A DNA stretch of 64,000 nucleotides from Chrysogorgia sp. JL179-B06 (GCA_035772405.1 JAYKKM010000450.1:2320001-2384000); one strand, 5' to 3'. Counted from the stretch's first letter, positions 1-13,156 are shown. Notes: generated from the letters alone by a model not told the origin. A program made the numbers and translations.

Positions 1-2857
1 GCAGTTTACCACCTTTTCATAATTGATGTTAATGTGAGGCAAGTGATGAAAACTCGTGTTGCGCGAGAGGAGGAGCAGGGCGACTTTTCATCGCTTGCAA
101 AACGTAAATGGTATAATAGACCCCTGGCATACATTAAAATCACTGTAATATATATACTTACCAGCAATTTGAATGGAGTAGGGGTAATGAAAGCAGGCGA
201 TGGCACCTGCAATCATCATTAGAGATGGATAAAAGTTCACATTGAGAACTGGTATTGCTGCATCTAGGAAATGTTTCCAGCTGAATGGTTGAATGAATTG
301 ATCAATAGCAACCTTGAACTCATTCTTTGCTAACAGGATATCCTTATCTTCATTGGAGCATGTATAACTGTCCATCCATACATAAGTTGTCTGTTCCTCA
401 TTAATAATTTCTCCTTTCCCATTCATCTGAAAAATAATTTATTATACTGTTCACTGGAAAATATAACTGGCATCAGAGTATTCAATGTTTTATAATGCAA
501 AACATAAATAATGCATGAGGATATATATGACATTATTACATGATTGAGTTGGTTTTCTTTGATGTGCCGTGGGATGTATGCGCCATACATCCCTATGAAT
601 ACTAATTAGATAAGAAACAAAGAAAAAAATAGGAAAATCTTTGTCCAAGGTGGAAAAATAGACAAAACTTCGTTAGAAACCTCCTCAATCATGTAATAAG
701 TCAGATAAACACCTCGAACGTCGGGATGTATGCAATATACAGCCCTAGGACGCTGCGCGTTGTTGTATATAGCATACATCCCTCATTCTCGGTGTTTATC
801 TATTACTTGCAATATTGTTCCCTGAACACAAACAATACTCGACTGGAAATTAACAGGTTTTAATATTGTTAAACATAGGGCCCAGGTTAGAATTTACCTG
901 CACAGACTCATTGAAGACATAAATATCTTTTTCTGGGTCGTAATTATCTTTTGGCATTTCCGAATTTTGTCTTCCCACAAATGTCACTGCTTTCTGAATC
1001 TTGCCTTCGTCGAGAAAAAACTTTTTTGTCATTGTCTTGAGTAGTGTTTGCAGTTGAAAATCTTTCACATCTTCCCAAAATACACCTCCACAATCAGCTA
1101 AAGTTTGGTTTAATGCATTTTTGAATTTTTTGGCTGAATCCATATCTCGGCATGAAATAAAGCATTTCCTGTTGAAAAATGCAAACATGGATATTTATAT
1201 TTTATAATACATAGAGGATAATACATGCATGGATGTGCGGAAATATGAAATTTATTTCGAGTGTTGACCAGGATATCGAACGAGTGAGCACAGCGAACGA
1301 GTGAGATACCCTCTTCAACACCAGAAGTAAATTTCTTAGTTCCAAGCATCCATGTATTTTTCTGTTTATTATATAAAAAATGTCCAATTGCTTAGAAAAA
1401 ACAGCTTTAAACTATAGCTGTATCAGCGATAATCATCACATGTGCCATTACCATAAATAATCACACATCTGCAATAAAACACTCTACATCTATTTATTAT
1501 ATAAAGACAAAGTAGTTTATCGCATGACAAATATTTACATTGTCTCATTGATTTGTTGGTATTAAAATGTGTTAGAAATTGTGGACATGTAGTTGCTCGT
1601 CTCAAATTGACAGTTTACAAAAAAAAAGGAAAATACCACTAGATTGCCAAGGGTTTTAAACTCTTTGTAAACCCTTGACAATCTAGGTGTCAAAATTTAA
1701 TGACAAGGTGAGACTGTTTTCCCAGGTGTGCCTGCACCAAATCGAGTGAAACGTACTTTTGTCGGCAGATTCTTTTAATTCTAACTTTGAAAACATGATA
1801 TTGCCATATTTTGCACAATTGCCTAGTCAATATAACACACTATTTCAGCTTCGTTTCTTCCCAAATTCATTTCGCAAGTTTATGAATTATGCACTGATAA
1901 ACAATCATGTAAACACAACCATTTATGTATCGTATTTTTCATTTTGAGATCGGAATTTCAGTCGGAACTAAACAAGAAACTGTGCCATATTTCAATTTTA
2001 TCCAAAAATGTGATACAGTAAACACCCGCATGTGAGAACAAATGGATTAAGAACACCAGGCTGAAATTTGGCCAATAAAGCCCCATTTTTATAAGAACAA
2101 GATCAGCCTGAAAAATTCAGCATGTTATAAAATGGAAAAGGTGTCATAATTACATAAAAAACAAGTGATTTTATGTTGGCAGTCATGACTCTATCAGCTG
2201 TCAAAGGACAGCCAGTCATCTCATCTATAGGCTCAATGATACAGTATTGATTGTGATCATTAAAATCAAAGAATATTTATTAATTTATGCTAATTTTACA
2301 TCTAGGGGCATTTTTGGGTAGTATTACTAATATAGAAATTTAAGAACATTTTAAGAACACTTTGAGGCTGATTTGTCACTAAGCACCCGTTAAATAAGAA
2401 CCCGATCAGCCTGACCCCGAAATCATGTGTTCTTATATGCGGGTGTTTACTGTATTGCACTCCAATTGGTCATTGGTGTAAAATGGTATTTCATCATGTG
2501 AAACGGCACAGTTCAATTGTAGTGCGAGATTTTATGAAGCAAATACGGGTCGCTACGGGTCAAAAACTAGTCCCGATTTACGTCCCTTGTTTTGATCATG
2601 TTAATTACATGAAATAAATTTTAAAGGTATTAATATACATATACTTACTTGGATACTTTCTTTTCTCCCAATAACTTGTGTACCCCGAAAATGTAGCCAC
2701 TGCGGTTGTTGAGACTTCCTTCAAACATTACAAAACTTTGAATCTCAAACCAGAAATCGGCAATGCTTTTATAGAATCCATTTTTCACTTTCTTATGAAT
2801 GCAAACCGACCCCTCGCCATCTTCTCTAAAACTCAACGACTTGACAGGGGAAGACAT
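1..2857 (-). CDS. 5' portion of an unrecognised protein-coding gene (three exons, continues past left edge)
   Basis: Three exons join on the minus strand with matching phases. Exon 1 is 2857-2649 (ATG at 2857-2855, donor GTAAGT), exon 2 is 1168-898, and exon 3 is 426-162 (donor GTAAGT). Phases run 2, 0, 1, with AA|G forming a Lys codon at the first junction and a clean codon boundary at the second. About 248 codons are visible and the rest lies off the window. The N-terminus is soluble and mixed-charge. Near residues 150-185 it reads YVFNESVQ, then EEQTTYVWMD, and it ends in a hydrophobic stretch (NVNFYPSLMMIAGAIACFHY). From memory, this order resembles large uncharacterised invertebrate proteins in which a P-loop ATPase follows, but no Walker motif is visible here, so no function is assigned. 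The short lead that would translate upstream of exon 2 is intron. Confidence 0.6.
480..830. repeat. Short inverted-repeat (foldback) elements in the intron
   Basis: The motif GGGATGTATG and its complement CATACATCCC pair at 567-597. They pair again at 723-783 inside outer arms AGATAAACACC (702-712) and GGTGTTTATC (around 800). These look like small MITE-type foldback insertions in intron 2 of the minus-strand gene. No coding content is seen. Confidence 0.45.
1636..1690. repeat. Near-perfect hairpin
   Basis: CTAGATTGCCAAGGGTTTT pairs with a near-complement ending in GACAATCTAG across a loop of about 10 bases. It is probably a minimal foldback element lying in the first intron of the minus-strand gene. 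Confidence 0.5.
2014..2454. mobile_element. MITE with ~25-bp terminal inverted repeats
   Basis: The left end TACAGTAAACACCCGCATGT is mirrored on the right by GCGGGTGTTTACTGTA. Subterminal GAACA/TGTTC and CCTGATC-type motifs are also inverted. The 441-bp element has TA at both tips, fitting a TA-targeting (Tc1/mariner-like) non-autonomous transposon. It lies in the first intron of the left-edge gene and has no ORF of note. Confidence 0.65.
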
Positions 2858-3921
2858 CTTATCGAATGTTCTCCGAGTCTTGCGTGCGTCGCGTTTTTAT
2901 TATGCTGGCAGACTCTAGCACGTGGTAACGCTCTTGCACGCTATTACTACAGCTCACATTGCGTGAGAATATTGCAATGTCAAGAAACATGTTGTCCTGA
3001 GAAAAACACTTTGAAACTGTACTAGTTTTACAAGTCTGCGGACGTTCTTTATTTTCGCATGAGCTACCAGAAAAATCTCTTTGACACATTTGCTACACTA
3101 ATGCGTGCTTAGCTAAAAAATACAACTTTTCGACGAGTTTTAATACACAAATATCTGCAACTTTACGAATATAAAGATGTGGTAATTGAACCAACACTGC
3201 CGGTATTTTAATGTAGATGAAATAAAATTAGCATAATTTGCGTCATCCGGTTGTTGACAGACGACATACAGCGGAGTGCGAAATTGATATGAGAGGCACG
3301 ATAAAATATTATAAGCGTTCAGAATAAAGATGCGTTATGTATTCAATTGTATTGTGCATGAAACACTGGGTAAACCTCTGGTTTTACCATTTTAACGTAC
3401 ACAAGCGCAAAACATTATCAGCGCTATGATATTAACACTCAATGACTTGACAGGGAAGACATCTTATCGAATGTTTTCTGAGTCTTGCGTGCGTCGCGTT
3501 TTTATTCTGCTGGTAGACTCTAGCACGCCGTGGTAATGCTCTTGCACGCTATTGCTACATTGCGTGATAATATTGCAATGTATTGATTAGCATGTCCTGA
3601 GAAAAACACTTTGAAACTTTTACAGGATCACTCAGATCTTCATTGTATAGTCTCTTTGACACATTTGTTAGACTAATGCGTGTTTAGCTAAAAAACATAT
3701 AAATAATACAACTTTTCGATGACTTTTAATACAGAAATATCTGCAACTTTATGAATAAGATGTAGGTAAATTGAACCAACACTGGCGGTATTTTAATGTA
3801 CATGAAATAAAATATAATTTGCGTCATCAGGAGATAAGCCATTAGGGTGAGCACTTTGCTAAGTATAAAGTCTTAATCCGGTTGTTGACAGACGACACAC
3901 AGCGCAGTGCGAAATTGATAT
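2830..3921. repeat. Diverged tandem duplication of a gene 5' end (about 2830-3292 and 3436-3921)
   Basis: The two segments share long blocks, including the start-codon region of the left-edge gene, the TCTTGCGTGCGTCGCG stretch, the GACTCTAGCACG stretch and CCGGTTGTTGACAGACGAC. In the second copy the region matching the start codon has lost a base after the ATG equivalent. It would therefore shift frame, so it is a non-coding or decayed copy of the promoter and first exon. Confidence 0.75.
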
Positions 3922-4319
3922 AACCAAAATCATTTCCATATAACTTTAGGAATGTAATACGTTCTGAGGGGTTGTTTATATCGGCCGGCCGGGCATGGTT
4001 GAGTTGTGTCACGAAAATCTCTCCTCGACCCAAAAAGATAATTTGAATTAACTTTACTATGCTCTTCCTATACAGCCAAACTAAACCAGTTCTGCTTTGA
4101 AATATATATATATATATATACAAGGAAAATTATATACATTTTAAGACCAAACCGGGACCAGTCGTTGCGAAAAATGCAACTTAGAGTTTCCGGCTGGAAT
4201 ATATATATATATATAGCAAAGTGAAAAGGTGGTAAACTGCCAAGAATTTAGTGACGAAATACTGACGTTTCGAGCGGAGCCCTTCATCATTCAAAATACT
4301 GTGTATGAATATACAGTGC

Positions 4320-6120
4320 AATATCAATTCCTTGATTTTATATTTAAAACTCCACTGCTACGAATATACAGTATACGACTACAATATCATTTCCTTGATT
4401 TTTAAATTTAAAACTAACTTTGTACTACGCAACTATGCAGTATATTCGTAGCAATGTAGTAGCGTACGACTACAATATCATTTCCTTATTTTTAAATTTA
4501 AAACTAACTTTGTACTGCGCAACTACGCTACTACATTGCTACGAATATACTGCATACGACTACAATATCATTTCCTTATTTTTAAATTTAAAACTAACTT
4601 TGTACTGCGCAACTACGCAACTACGCTACTACACTGCTACGAATATACTGCATGCGACTACAATATCATTTCCTTGATTTTTAAATTTAAAACTAACTTT
4701 GTACTACGCAACTACGCTACTACGCTACTACATTGCTACGAATATACTGCATACGACTACAATATCATTTCCTTGGTTTTCAAATTTAAAACTTACTTTG
4801 TACTGCGCAACTACGCAACTACGCTACTACATTGCTACGAATATACTGCATACGACTACAATATCATTTCCTTGGTTTTTAAATTTAAAACTAACTTTGT
4901 ACTGCGCAACTACGCTACTATACGCTACTACATTGCTACGAATATACTGCATACGACTACAATATCATTTCCTTGGTTTTTAAATTTAAAACTAACTTTG
5001 TACTACGCTACTACGCTACTACATTGCTACGAATATACTGCATACGACTACAATATCATTTCCTTGGTTTTTTAATTTAAAACTAACTTTGTACTGCGCA
5101 ACTACGCAACTACGCTACTACATTGCTACGAATATACTGCATACGACTACAATATCATTTCCTTATTTTTAAATTTAAAACTAACTTTGTACTGCGCAAC
5201 TACGCTACTACATTGCTACGAATATACTGCATACGACTACAATATCATTTCCTTATTTTTAAATTTAAAACTAACTTTGTACTGCGCAACTACGCAACTA
5301 CGCTACTACACTGCTACGAATATACTGCATGCGACTACAATATCATTTCCTTGATTTTTAAATTTAAAACTAACTTTGTACTACGCAACTACGCTACTAC
5401 GCTACTACATTGCTACGAATATACTGCATACGACTACAATATCATTTCCTTGGTTTTCAAATTTAAAACTTACTTTGTACTGCGCAACTACGCTACTACA
5501 TTGCTATGAATATACAGTATACGACTACAATATCATTTCCTTATTTTTAAATTTAAAACTAACTTTGTACTGCGCAACTACGCAACTACGCTACTACATT
5601 GCTACGAATATACTGCATACGACTACAATATCATTTCCTTGGTTTTTAAATTTAAAACTAACTTTGTACTGCGCAACTACGCTACTACGCTACTACATTG
5701 CTACGAATATACTGCATACGACTACAATATCATTTCCTTGGTTTTTAAATTTAAAACTAACTTTGTACTGCGCAACTACGCTACTACGCTACTACATTGC
5801 TACGAATATACTGCATACGACTACAATATCATTTCCTTGGTTTTTAAATTTAAAACTAACTTTGTACTACGCTACTACGCTACTACATTGCTACGAATAT
5901 ACTGCATACGACTACAATATCATTTCCTTGGTTTTTAAATTTAAAACTAACTTTGTACTGCGCAACTACGCTACTACGCTACTACATTGCTACGAATATA
6001 CTGCATGCGACTACAATATCATTTCCTTATTTTTAAATTTAAAACTGTGTAGCCACTACGCAACTACGCACCCACACTGCTACGAATATATAGTCAACAT
6101 ACAGTATACGACTGCAATAT
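4320..6120. repeat. Tandem array of ~100-bp units
   Basis: About 17 units are present. Each carries TGCTACGAATATACTGCATA, then CGACTACAATATCATTTCCT, an AAATTTAAAACTAACTTTGTA block and a variable number of CGCTACTA/CGCAACTA 10-mers. Length differences come mainly from the 10-mer copy number. Long open frames across the array arise from the repeat itself and are not genes. The array ends close to the truncated BEL element. Confidence 0.9.
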
Positions 6121-6129
6121 CATTCCTTT

Positions 6130-6405
6130 GACTTTTTTATTCTTTTATTTTAAGAAATAAAACTAAGTTTGTACTACACTGCTACGAATATACAGTATGC
6201 GTCCATAATATCATTTCCTTAGTTCATTTCCAAACAAAACTCACAAACGTAATATATACGTTTAATAAATATATAATATATTTATTAAATATATAATATA
6301 AGTATATAATATAATAAAAGTGTGCTGTTGCAATGCAACTACGCTACTACTGCGTAGTACGTAACATTTTACGAAATGGTGTTCATATTTCTTGCCATGT
6401 ATAAA
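6130..6405. other. AT-rich transition between satellite array and BEL element
   Basis: Degenerate satellite units grade into a palindromic AT tract (TATATAATATATTTATTAAA-type) around 6250-6315. After that the retroelement reading frame begins abruptly. No gene is seen. Confidence 0.4.
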
Positions 6406-9400
6406 GCCCCGCCAAGATCCACGAGTTCTACGATAAACTTTTGTTCAACGTACAATCTCTGGAAACCATGGGAAAATTGAGAGACGTCAATGGGTATGTA
6501 CGAATGTCTATTGATAAATTAGAAGCAATAAGGGGCGATTTAGTTAGAACTGACGACGATTGGCGTCAGTGGGATTTCGTCAAACTAGTAGATGCGCTTA
6601 GGAAATGGACGGAGCGAAACCCAATAAAGCCAAGCGAGAAACCGCCTCAAGATAGGCCACATTACCCACGGAATTCGCCGCACGCAAAAAACTTTCAGAC
6701 ACGACAACGCGAAGTGAGACAAAGAAGGTGTGTTTATTGTAACGAAGATAACCACGCATCTGTCAGCTGCCCCAAAGTGGTGACGTCAGTAGACCGAAAA
6801 AAATGTTTGAGCGAAAAGCGATTGTGCTTCAATTGCACGGGAGCCGACCATCGAGCATCCGAGTGTCGGAGTCGTTCCGGATGTTCCAATTGCAAGCGCA
6901 GACACCACACTTCCATTTGCGACAATTCTACCCACCTGTTGCGAACAACAACAAGTGCGACCAAAGGAACTGTCATCTATCCAGTCGTGGTGGTGAAAGT
7001 CAATGGTGTCAAATGTCGCGCTCTAATTGATACGGGGGCGGGGAGCTCTTACGCCTCTTCAGCACTTCTTGATCGGATTAAAGCTCGCCCTCACAAAAAG
7101 GAAATACGTCGCGTTGAGATGATGCTTGGCACTTCAACAAAATTGGTTGAAATCTACGACCTCAAAATCAGCAATTCAAGTGGGGAATTTAGCCTGGAAA
7201 CCGAAGTCACGCGTGTGGAGAGAAATGAACTCTTAACTCTGAACAATCCGAAGTACAAAGAAACCATCGCTAATCACCCTCACCTTCATGGCGTGATCAT
7301 GGAAGACGACGACCAGAAAGAACGACTTCCGGTACATTTGATCCTTGGCACTGGTGACTTCGCCAAAATCAAGACAGCAACCGAACCCAGGGTGGGTCGC
7401 TCTGGTGAGCCCATCGCTGAGTTCACCCAGTTTGGATGGACGATAATATCACCAGGCGAAGAAGTCGACCTCACAAACATGTTCTTAACACAAGTGGCAA
7501 GAGAAGATTACGACCAGCTTTGTAGGCTAGACGTACTAGGTCTACAAGACTCGCCAACGGGAGACCAAGAAAACGTCCACAGCGAATTCAAGGAACAACT
7601 GACAAGAAGTGGACAAGGATGGTACGAGACCAGCCTCCCTTGGAAAGGAAATCACCCAATTCTGCCAAATAACAAGACGGGAAGCCTGAAACGACTTGAC
7701 AGCCTGGTCCGGAAATTAGAAAAACAAGAAATGCTACAAAAGTATGATGAAATCATCCAATATCAGCTTGATCAAGGCATAGTAGAAAGAGTCGAAAAGG
7801 AACCCCAAGGTCGGGAGTTTTACCTACCTCACAAGGCCGTGGTTAGAGAGACAGCGGAGACCACGAAGCTGCGCATCGTGTACGATGCATCCGCCCGAGA
7901 GAACGCGAATTCACCTTCGTTGAACGAATGCCTGGAGACAGGACCGCCGCTGCAGAACCGACTTTGGCAAGTATTGGTCCGGGGTAGATTCCATCCAGTT
8001 GCTTTAACGGGGGACCTGAAGCAAGCGTTCCTGCAAGTACGCATCCGCGAAGAAGATAGAGATGCTATGCGTTTTCATTGGCTAAAGGACACGAAGACCA
8101 AAGAAACCCAAACATTACGATTCACCAGAGCACTTTTTGGGTTAGCTCCCTCGCCATTTCTTCTTGGGGGAGTGATCCAAGAACACTTGCAGAGTTACCA
8201 ACAGACTTATCCAAAAGTCGTGGAAGAAATAAACAAGAGCTTGTACGTCGATGACCTCGTCACTGGAGGAGACACCGTAGCACAAGTTCAACAACTAAAG
8301 AAAACAGCAACAAAGATCTTCAATGACGCGACATTTCAGTTACACAAATGGCATTCTAATATCCCAGCACTTGAGACAGAAGAAACTCTACCAAGCCACC
8401 TAGAAGGGGAAAGCTACGCCAAACAGCAGCTCGGAGTAAAGTCCGGAGAATGTGGACTTCTCGGGTTGTCCTGGGATAAAAGGAAAGACGTCATCAAAGT
8501 CGAGATCCCGACCCAAGTAACTGCGCCAACCAAGCGAGGGATCCTCGGAAAAATAGCCAAGATCTACGACCCACTTGGATTTATCTCTCCTGTAACGCTG
8601 CAAGGAAAGTTCTTCTACCGAGACTGTTGTGACGCAAGAACCCCCTGGGACGTTAACCTTCCACGAGAATTAATGAACAAGTGGTCTAGGTGGGAAGACA
8701 ACCTACCCAATCACGTAAGCGTGCCTCGGAGTTTAGCCAAGTTTCAAGAACCAATCCAAGCCATCAACCTCCACGCATTTGGCGATGCAAGTGGACAAGG
8801 CGTAGCAGCGACCGTTATAGCTGTAGTCGAGCAAGCATCAGGCATCACCCAAGGCCTCGTAGCTGCAAAATCACGCCTAGCCAAGAAAGGTCTCACCATT
8901 CCACGATTAGAGCTAGTGTCCGCCCATATGGCCACCAATTTGGTTCACAACGTTAGAGAAGCACTACAAGGATTTCCAGTAACGAAAGTGGTCGGTTGGT
9001 TGGATAGCACAGTTGCACTCCATTGGATACGTGGTGGTGGTGACTTCAAGCAATTTGTTGGAAATCGTGTCCGTAAGATCCAGGCGAAAGATTACATCCA
9101 GTGGAGACACGTTGCAAGTCTGGAAAACCCAGCCGATCTCGGTAGCAGAGGAGGAAACGTGAGCGAGACTCAAAGTCTGTGGTGGAAAGGTCCAAAATGG
9201 CTATCGTCCTCAGAACACTGGCCAGTTGATATTGTCACCAACTCGAATCAGGAAAGCTTAGCCGAAACCAAACCGTTGAAAGAGTTGTTCAAAACCGCGA
9301 TAAAAGAAGAAGAAGACGATTTCGACAAACTATTGAACAAATGGAGTTTATGGAAGACCTTGAGAATCTGTGGATGGATTTCACGATTCCAGCGCAATGC

Positions 9401-10859
9401 CAGAAATCCGAAAGAACACCAAACAACTGGTCCGTTGACAACAGAAGAAATTGATTACCAGAAACTGTTGTGGGAAAAGAAAGTCCAAATGAGAAACAGA
9501 GAAGCTAGTAAATTTGAAGAGGATCGGCAAAAGCTCAACCTAGAACCAAACAGCGACGGAATTCTCGTCTGTCGTGGCCGAATACAAGGAGATTACCCTA
9601 TCTATCTTCCAGACAGCGACCTTTACACTGAGAAGCAAGTACATCATGCCCACATAGCCTCTCTCCATGGGGGAGTGGGGTTAACCATGGCAAAATTACG
9701 AGAGAGGTATTGGATCCCACGATTGAGAAGACTCGCGAAACGTGTCATCAAACGTTGTCACGGATGCAGACGTTTCCATGCCAAAGCTTTACCAGTTCCA
9801 AAAGCTGGAAACCTACCCAGAGATCGAACTGAGGGAACGTCGCCTTTCCAAGTTATAGGCGTGGACTACGCGGGACCAATCAAGTATCGAAAAGGGGGAA
9901 AACAGGAAAGTAAAGCATATATCATCGTCTACGCCTGCAGTCTGACCAGAGCCTTGCACCTCGAGTTAACGACAACCATGAGTACAGAAGAGTTTCTTTC
10001 CACTTTCAAACGTTTCATCGCAAGGAAAGGCCGTCCTGAGAAGGTGTACTCAGACAATGGGAAAACTTTCGTGGCAGGAGCGAAGTGGTTGAAACAAGTG
10101 ATGCGAGATGAACGATTCAACGACTACCTAGCCAAGATAGGAATCAAGTGGCAGTTTAACTTGAGTCGCGCACCATGGTGGGGTGGGCAATTCGAGCGGA
10201 TGGTTGGACTCGTAAAACAAGCCCTCTACAAGTCCATTGGCAACGGGTATCTCACTTTGGTGGAGCTACAGGATGTCCTTCTTGACATAGAAGTGGCGCT
10301 AAATAACCGACCACTCGACTACGTCGAAGATGATGTTCAACTGCCATTACTGACACCAAACGCACTACAATTCGGGCGTCCCAACTTACTACCAGAGAGA
10401 GAAGACCGACATATTGAAGACCACGACCTTCGTAAACGCGCAAAGTATTTAAGAAGATGCAAAGACGTCCTCTGGGGGAGATGGACTTCGGAGTATCTGA
10501 AAGGGCTTCGCGAGAGACACAACCTGAAACATGGTAAGAAACAGATCACTCTTGAAGTGGGAGATGTCGTGATCATCAAGGCACAAGACAGAAATCGAGG
10601 AAAATGGAAAATTGGCGTAGTGAGCAGTCTGATAACGGGCCGTGACGGAGTTGTAAGGGGAGCAAAATTGAAAACGGGACAGAGCTGTTTGGAGCGAGCC
10701 GTTCAGCACCTATACCCACTCGAGTTATCGTGCGACATCACAACCGAAAGGAAACCTGTGGAGCTAAGAGTCGACGCACCGGATTTCCGACCGAAAAGAG
10801 ATGCAGCAATAGCAGCAACATGCCGTATTCAAGAGATAACGGAAGATGAACATTTATAA
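6406..10859 (+). CDS. BEL/Pao LTR retrotransposon gag-pol polyprotein, 5'-truncated
   Basis: The frame is open from just after a stop near 6402 to TAA at 10857. It matches the second BEL copy (59081-64000) from its KIHEFY motif onward, so roughly the first 140 residues of that copy plus the leader and 5' LTR are missing. Counting from 6441, the order is: CCHC-type knuckles (CVYC near residue 96, CFNC near 129, CSNC near 147); aspartic protease DTGAGSS near 196; reverse transcriptase with YDASA near 480 and YVDDL near 602; RNase H-like FGDASG near 780; integrase HHCC zinc region near 1068; and an integrase core with VDYAG near 1141, SDNGKTF near 1203 and PWWGGQFE near 1244. A C-terminal domain follows. 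This order (protease-RT-RNase H-integrase) is that of BEL/Pao. No internal stops are seen over 1472 codons, so the insertion is recent despite the lost 5' end. Confidence 0.93.
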
Positions 10860-10948
10860 ACATTTATAGTTAACCGCTAAACATTTATAGTTGATCGTTG
10901 AACATTTATAGTTAATCGTTAAACATTTATAGTTAATTATTGAACTTT
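10858..10948 (+). repeat. ~25-bp direct repeats after the BEL polyprotein
   Basis: AACATTTATAGTTAA-type units recur four times directly after the stop codon, in the 3' untranslated part of the element. Confidence 0.8.
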
Positions 10949-11000
10949 ATATATCGGTTTCGTTACGCTTAGGCAAAATTCGATTATTATTCTCCTCTTC

Positions 11001-11278
11001 TGGAGGCGAATAGGGGAGTGTGTGGGAAATTGTGTAATTGCATGTCGATATGTTTATTATCTGTCAACAAGTACAGTAAGAGATTAGAGAATAACTAAGT
11101 GCGTATAAGTGACGAGTATATAATCTATAGTATAATTTTTAGTGTGTGTGTGTAAGTTGAGACCGTATGAGAACCTTGAAGGCGATTGAGACCAAGTGAT
11201 TGTGAGTAATAAATTGTGAAACGTAACAAAGCTATCGTGACTGTGTGGGCTTAGCAGCCTCTAACGGCATTCCCAACA
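11001..11278 (+). mobile_element. 3' LTR of the BEL/Pao element, with polypurine tract
   Basis: A purine-rich tract (GGAGGCGAATAGGGGAG, 11002-11018) precedes the LTR. The LTR runs from TGTGGGAAAT at 11021 to TTCCCAACA ending at 11278 (258 bp). The LTR of the other BEL copy has the same termini (TGTGGGAAAT...ATTCCCAACA), which fixes both boundaries. No 5' LTR is found. Confidence 0.85.
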
Positions 11279-12458
11279 TAAATAACATGACTGATTGTGA
11301 ATTGTCGGACTAGCTCAACGATCGAGTCATAACGTCTGCCGAGTTGGGAGGGGCGACGAGGTACGGTATTCGTCTGGACCCACCCAATGTAATGTATTAG
11401 GGGCGTCTCCAAACAATGTAAATAACACTGACGCAAAATGTAAAACCGAAAGTTATGTTTCGCGAGATTTATAGCACTGCATGATGACTACATAAGATGT
11501 CTACGTTGCATTGTTTTTTGTTAAATGTTACTGTAACTGGTAAAGAATTATTGCAAGGTTTTAGAAATTCATGATAATTTCTCGGTATTACGTGTGATGT
11601 TATTTAATACGCCATCAATTGTTATTTAAATTTCTTTAATTACACTGTACAAAACTGGCTGTTTTCTTTGTAAAAGTGAGGAGTGACAAAGTTTGGCAAA
11701 GTTTCAAAAATATCAATACACCTCTTAGAAAGGTTTGGCGGATATACGCCAATTATTAGTTATATATGGAGCATTAATATATTGAATTGGCAATATTGCT
11801 TTCGTTACTGTAATAGAAAGCGTCAGTATATCATTGTACAAACCTTTGCTCTTCATCTGAGTCTTGGTAGCTCAATGGTTAGAGCGTCTCACCGGCAATC
11901 AGAAGGTTACATGAGGTCAGTCGAGGGACTCGAACCTGAGGATATGAGCTTGACGATAGTCCATGCTTCACCTATCTACTAGTCCAGTCTCCAAGCTATA
12001 CACTATATACATCAGGATATAAATAGCCTAGTAAGCAACGTATATACCATGGTGATTGGTAATAATCTTAGAACGCTCTGAAACTGCTTATATATAAACA
12101 CATTTACCAATATATAACAATGGCGTAATGTTGGAGTAAAGGAAGAGAAAAAGAGATATGAGTTCTTAGAGGAACTGTTTAAAGACTTGAGAAAATAATA
12201 TATAATATATACAACTGTACAGAATAATGATGGAAATATCTAACATATACAGACAATTACACAATCACTTTACGGTGAGGTTTATGTTCATTTGACAGCA
12301 ATCATAAAACGTGAAACTAAGCGAATATCATAAGCAAGCGATAACTTTATCCTTATTCCAGAATACATGGAAGTTAATAATCCAGCTATATAACTGGTTC
12401 CTGGTATTCGGTAGTTCCGGAATATGAACATTCTCAAAATCGAAAGGTCATTCGGTTA
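11279..12458. repeat. Dispersed repeat region with a tRNA-like SINE head
   Basis: At 11866-11935 a tRNA-like head carries a box-A motif (TAGCTCAATGGTTAGAGC) and a weak box-B-like region. About 11930-12390 is repeated in inverse orientation at about 19490-19740, with shared AGATATTTCCATCA and CATGGAAGTTAAT-type blocks. Cloverleaf pairing is poor, so this is a SINE or tRNA-derived repeat, not a tRNA gene. No protein gene is seen. Confidence 0.5.
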
Positions 12459-12466
12459 GCTGTAGC

Positions 12467-12969
12467 CACTGATCTCTAAATAAAGACTGGGTTGAGCTTT
12501 CTATTGTATCTGATGAGCTGATTTTGAAGCCTGCATATATATTTGCATAATGTAAATTAACGAGAGATCATTTGAAACTCCGAGTTTGCAAGCAAATCAA
12601 ACTGTGACGCTAGCAAAATAGGTTTAGTGTCTGGCCAATATAGTTTCTTTGTTAACATTAAATGCATAAAATCTTCAACCTAATTTGACGTTTCATATCA
12701 AGCTTCTCTCACAGGATAATTAGAGCCAACGGCAGCCATTGCTAAGGGACCAAAGTCGCAGTAAATCTGTATAGGTAGGCGATGAATCGTTTTACCCAGT
12801 AATTTGAAAAATGTTTTCTGGTCCTCTTTATAGTAATATTATTTTATTTTGTCGATGGTAAGAGCACAACCTCATAGGATTCTCAGTTGGTCCCTTAGTA
12901 ATGGCGGACTTCCGGCTTCATAATTCTGAACAATAGTTGCTCGATCCAGTCTTTATTTAGAGATCAGTG
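12467..12969. mobile_element. hAT-type MITE with exact 8-bp target-site duplication
   Basis: The terminal inverted repeat starts CACTGATCTCTAAATAAAGA on the left and is mirrored exactly at the right end. The element is flanked by GCTGTAGC at 12459-12466 and 12970-12977. An 8-bp duplication with CACTG tips fits the hAT superfamily. At 503 bp it has no transposase. A relative with the same ends lies at 29741-30209. Confidence 0.85.
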
Positions 12970-13156
12970 GCTGTAGCTTTGAACTATTTATTTCAAGTAC
13001 ACATTCATGTAACTCAATTCATATATTCGCTTGTGAGACAGGAAGATATAGTGAAAGTCGCTTTATATGTTTTTTTATTAATCATTCTGTCATTCAATTT
13101 TTTATTAATCATTCAATCATCTTTTTTGAGTGAAGTAAAGATTAATTCTCAATTTA

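Noticed and set aside
4420..6131. Long open frames of up to ~250 codons on the plus strand
   Set aside because: They translate the ~100-bp satellite in successive frames (CYEYTAYDYNIISL-type repeats); composition and periodicity come from the DNA repeat.
11861..11940. Possible tRNA gene
   Set aside because: Good box A but no proper TpsiC stem-loop at the right distance; repeated elsewhere in the window as a SINE.
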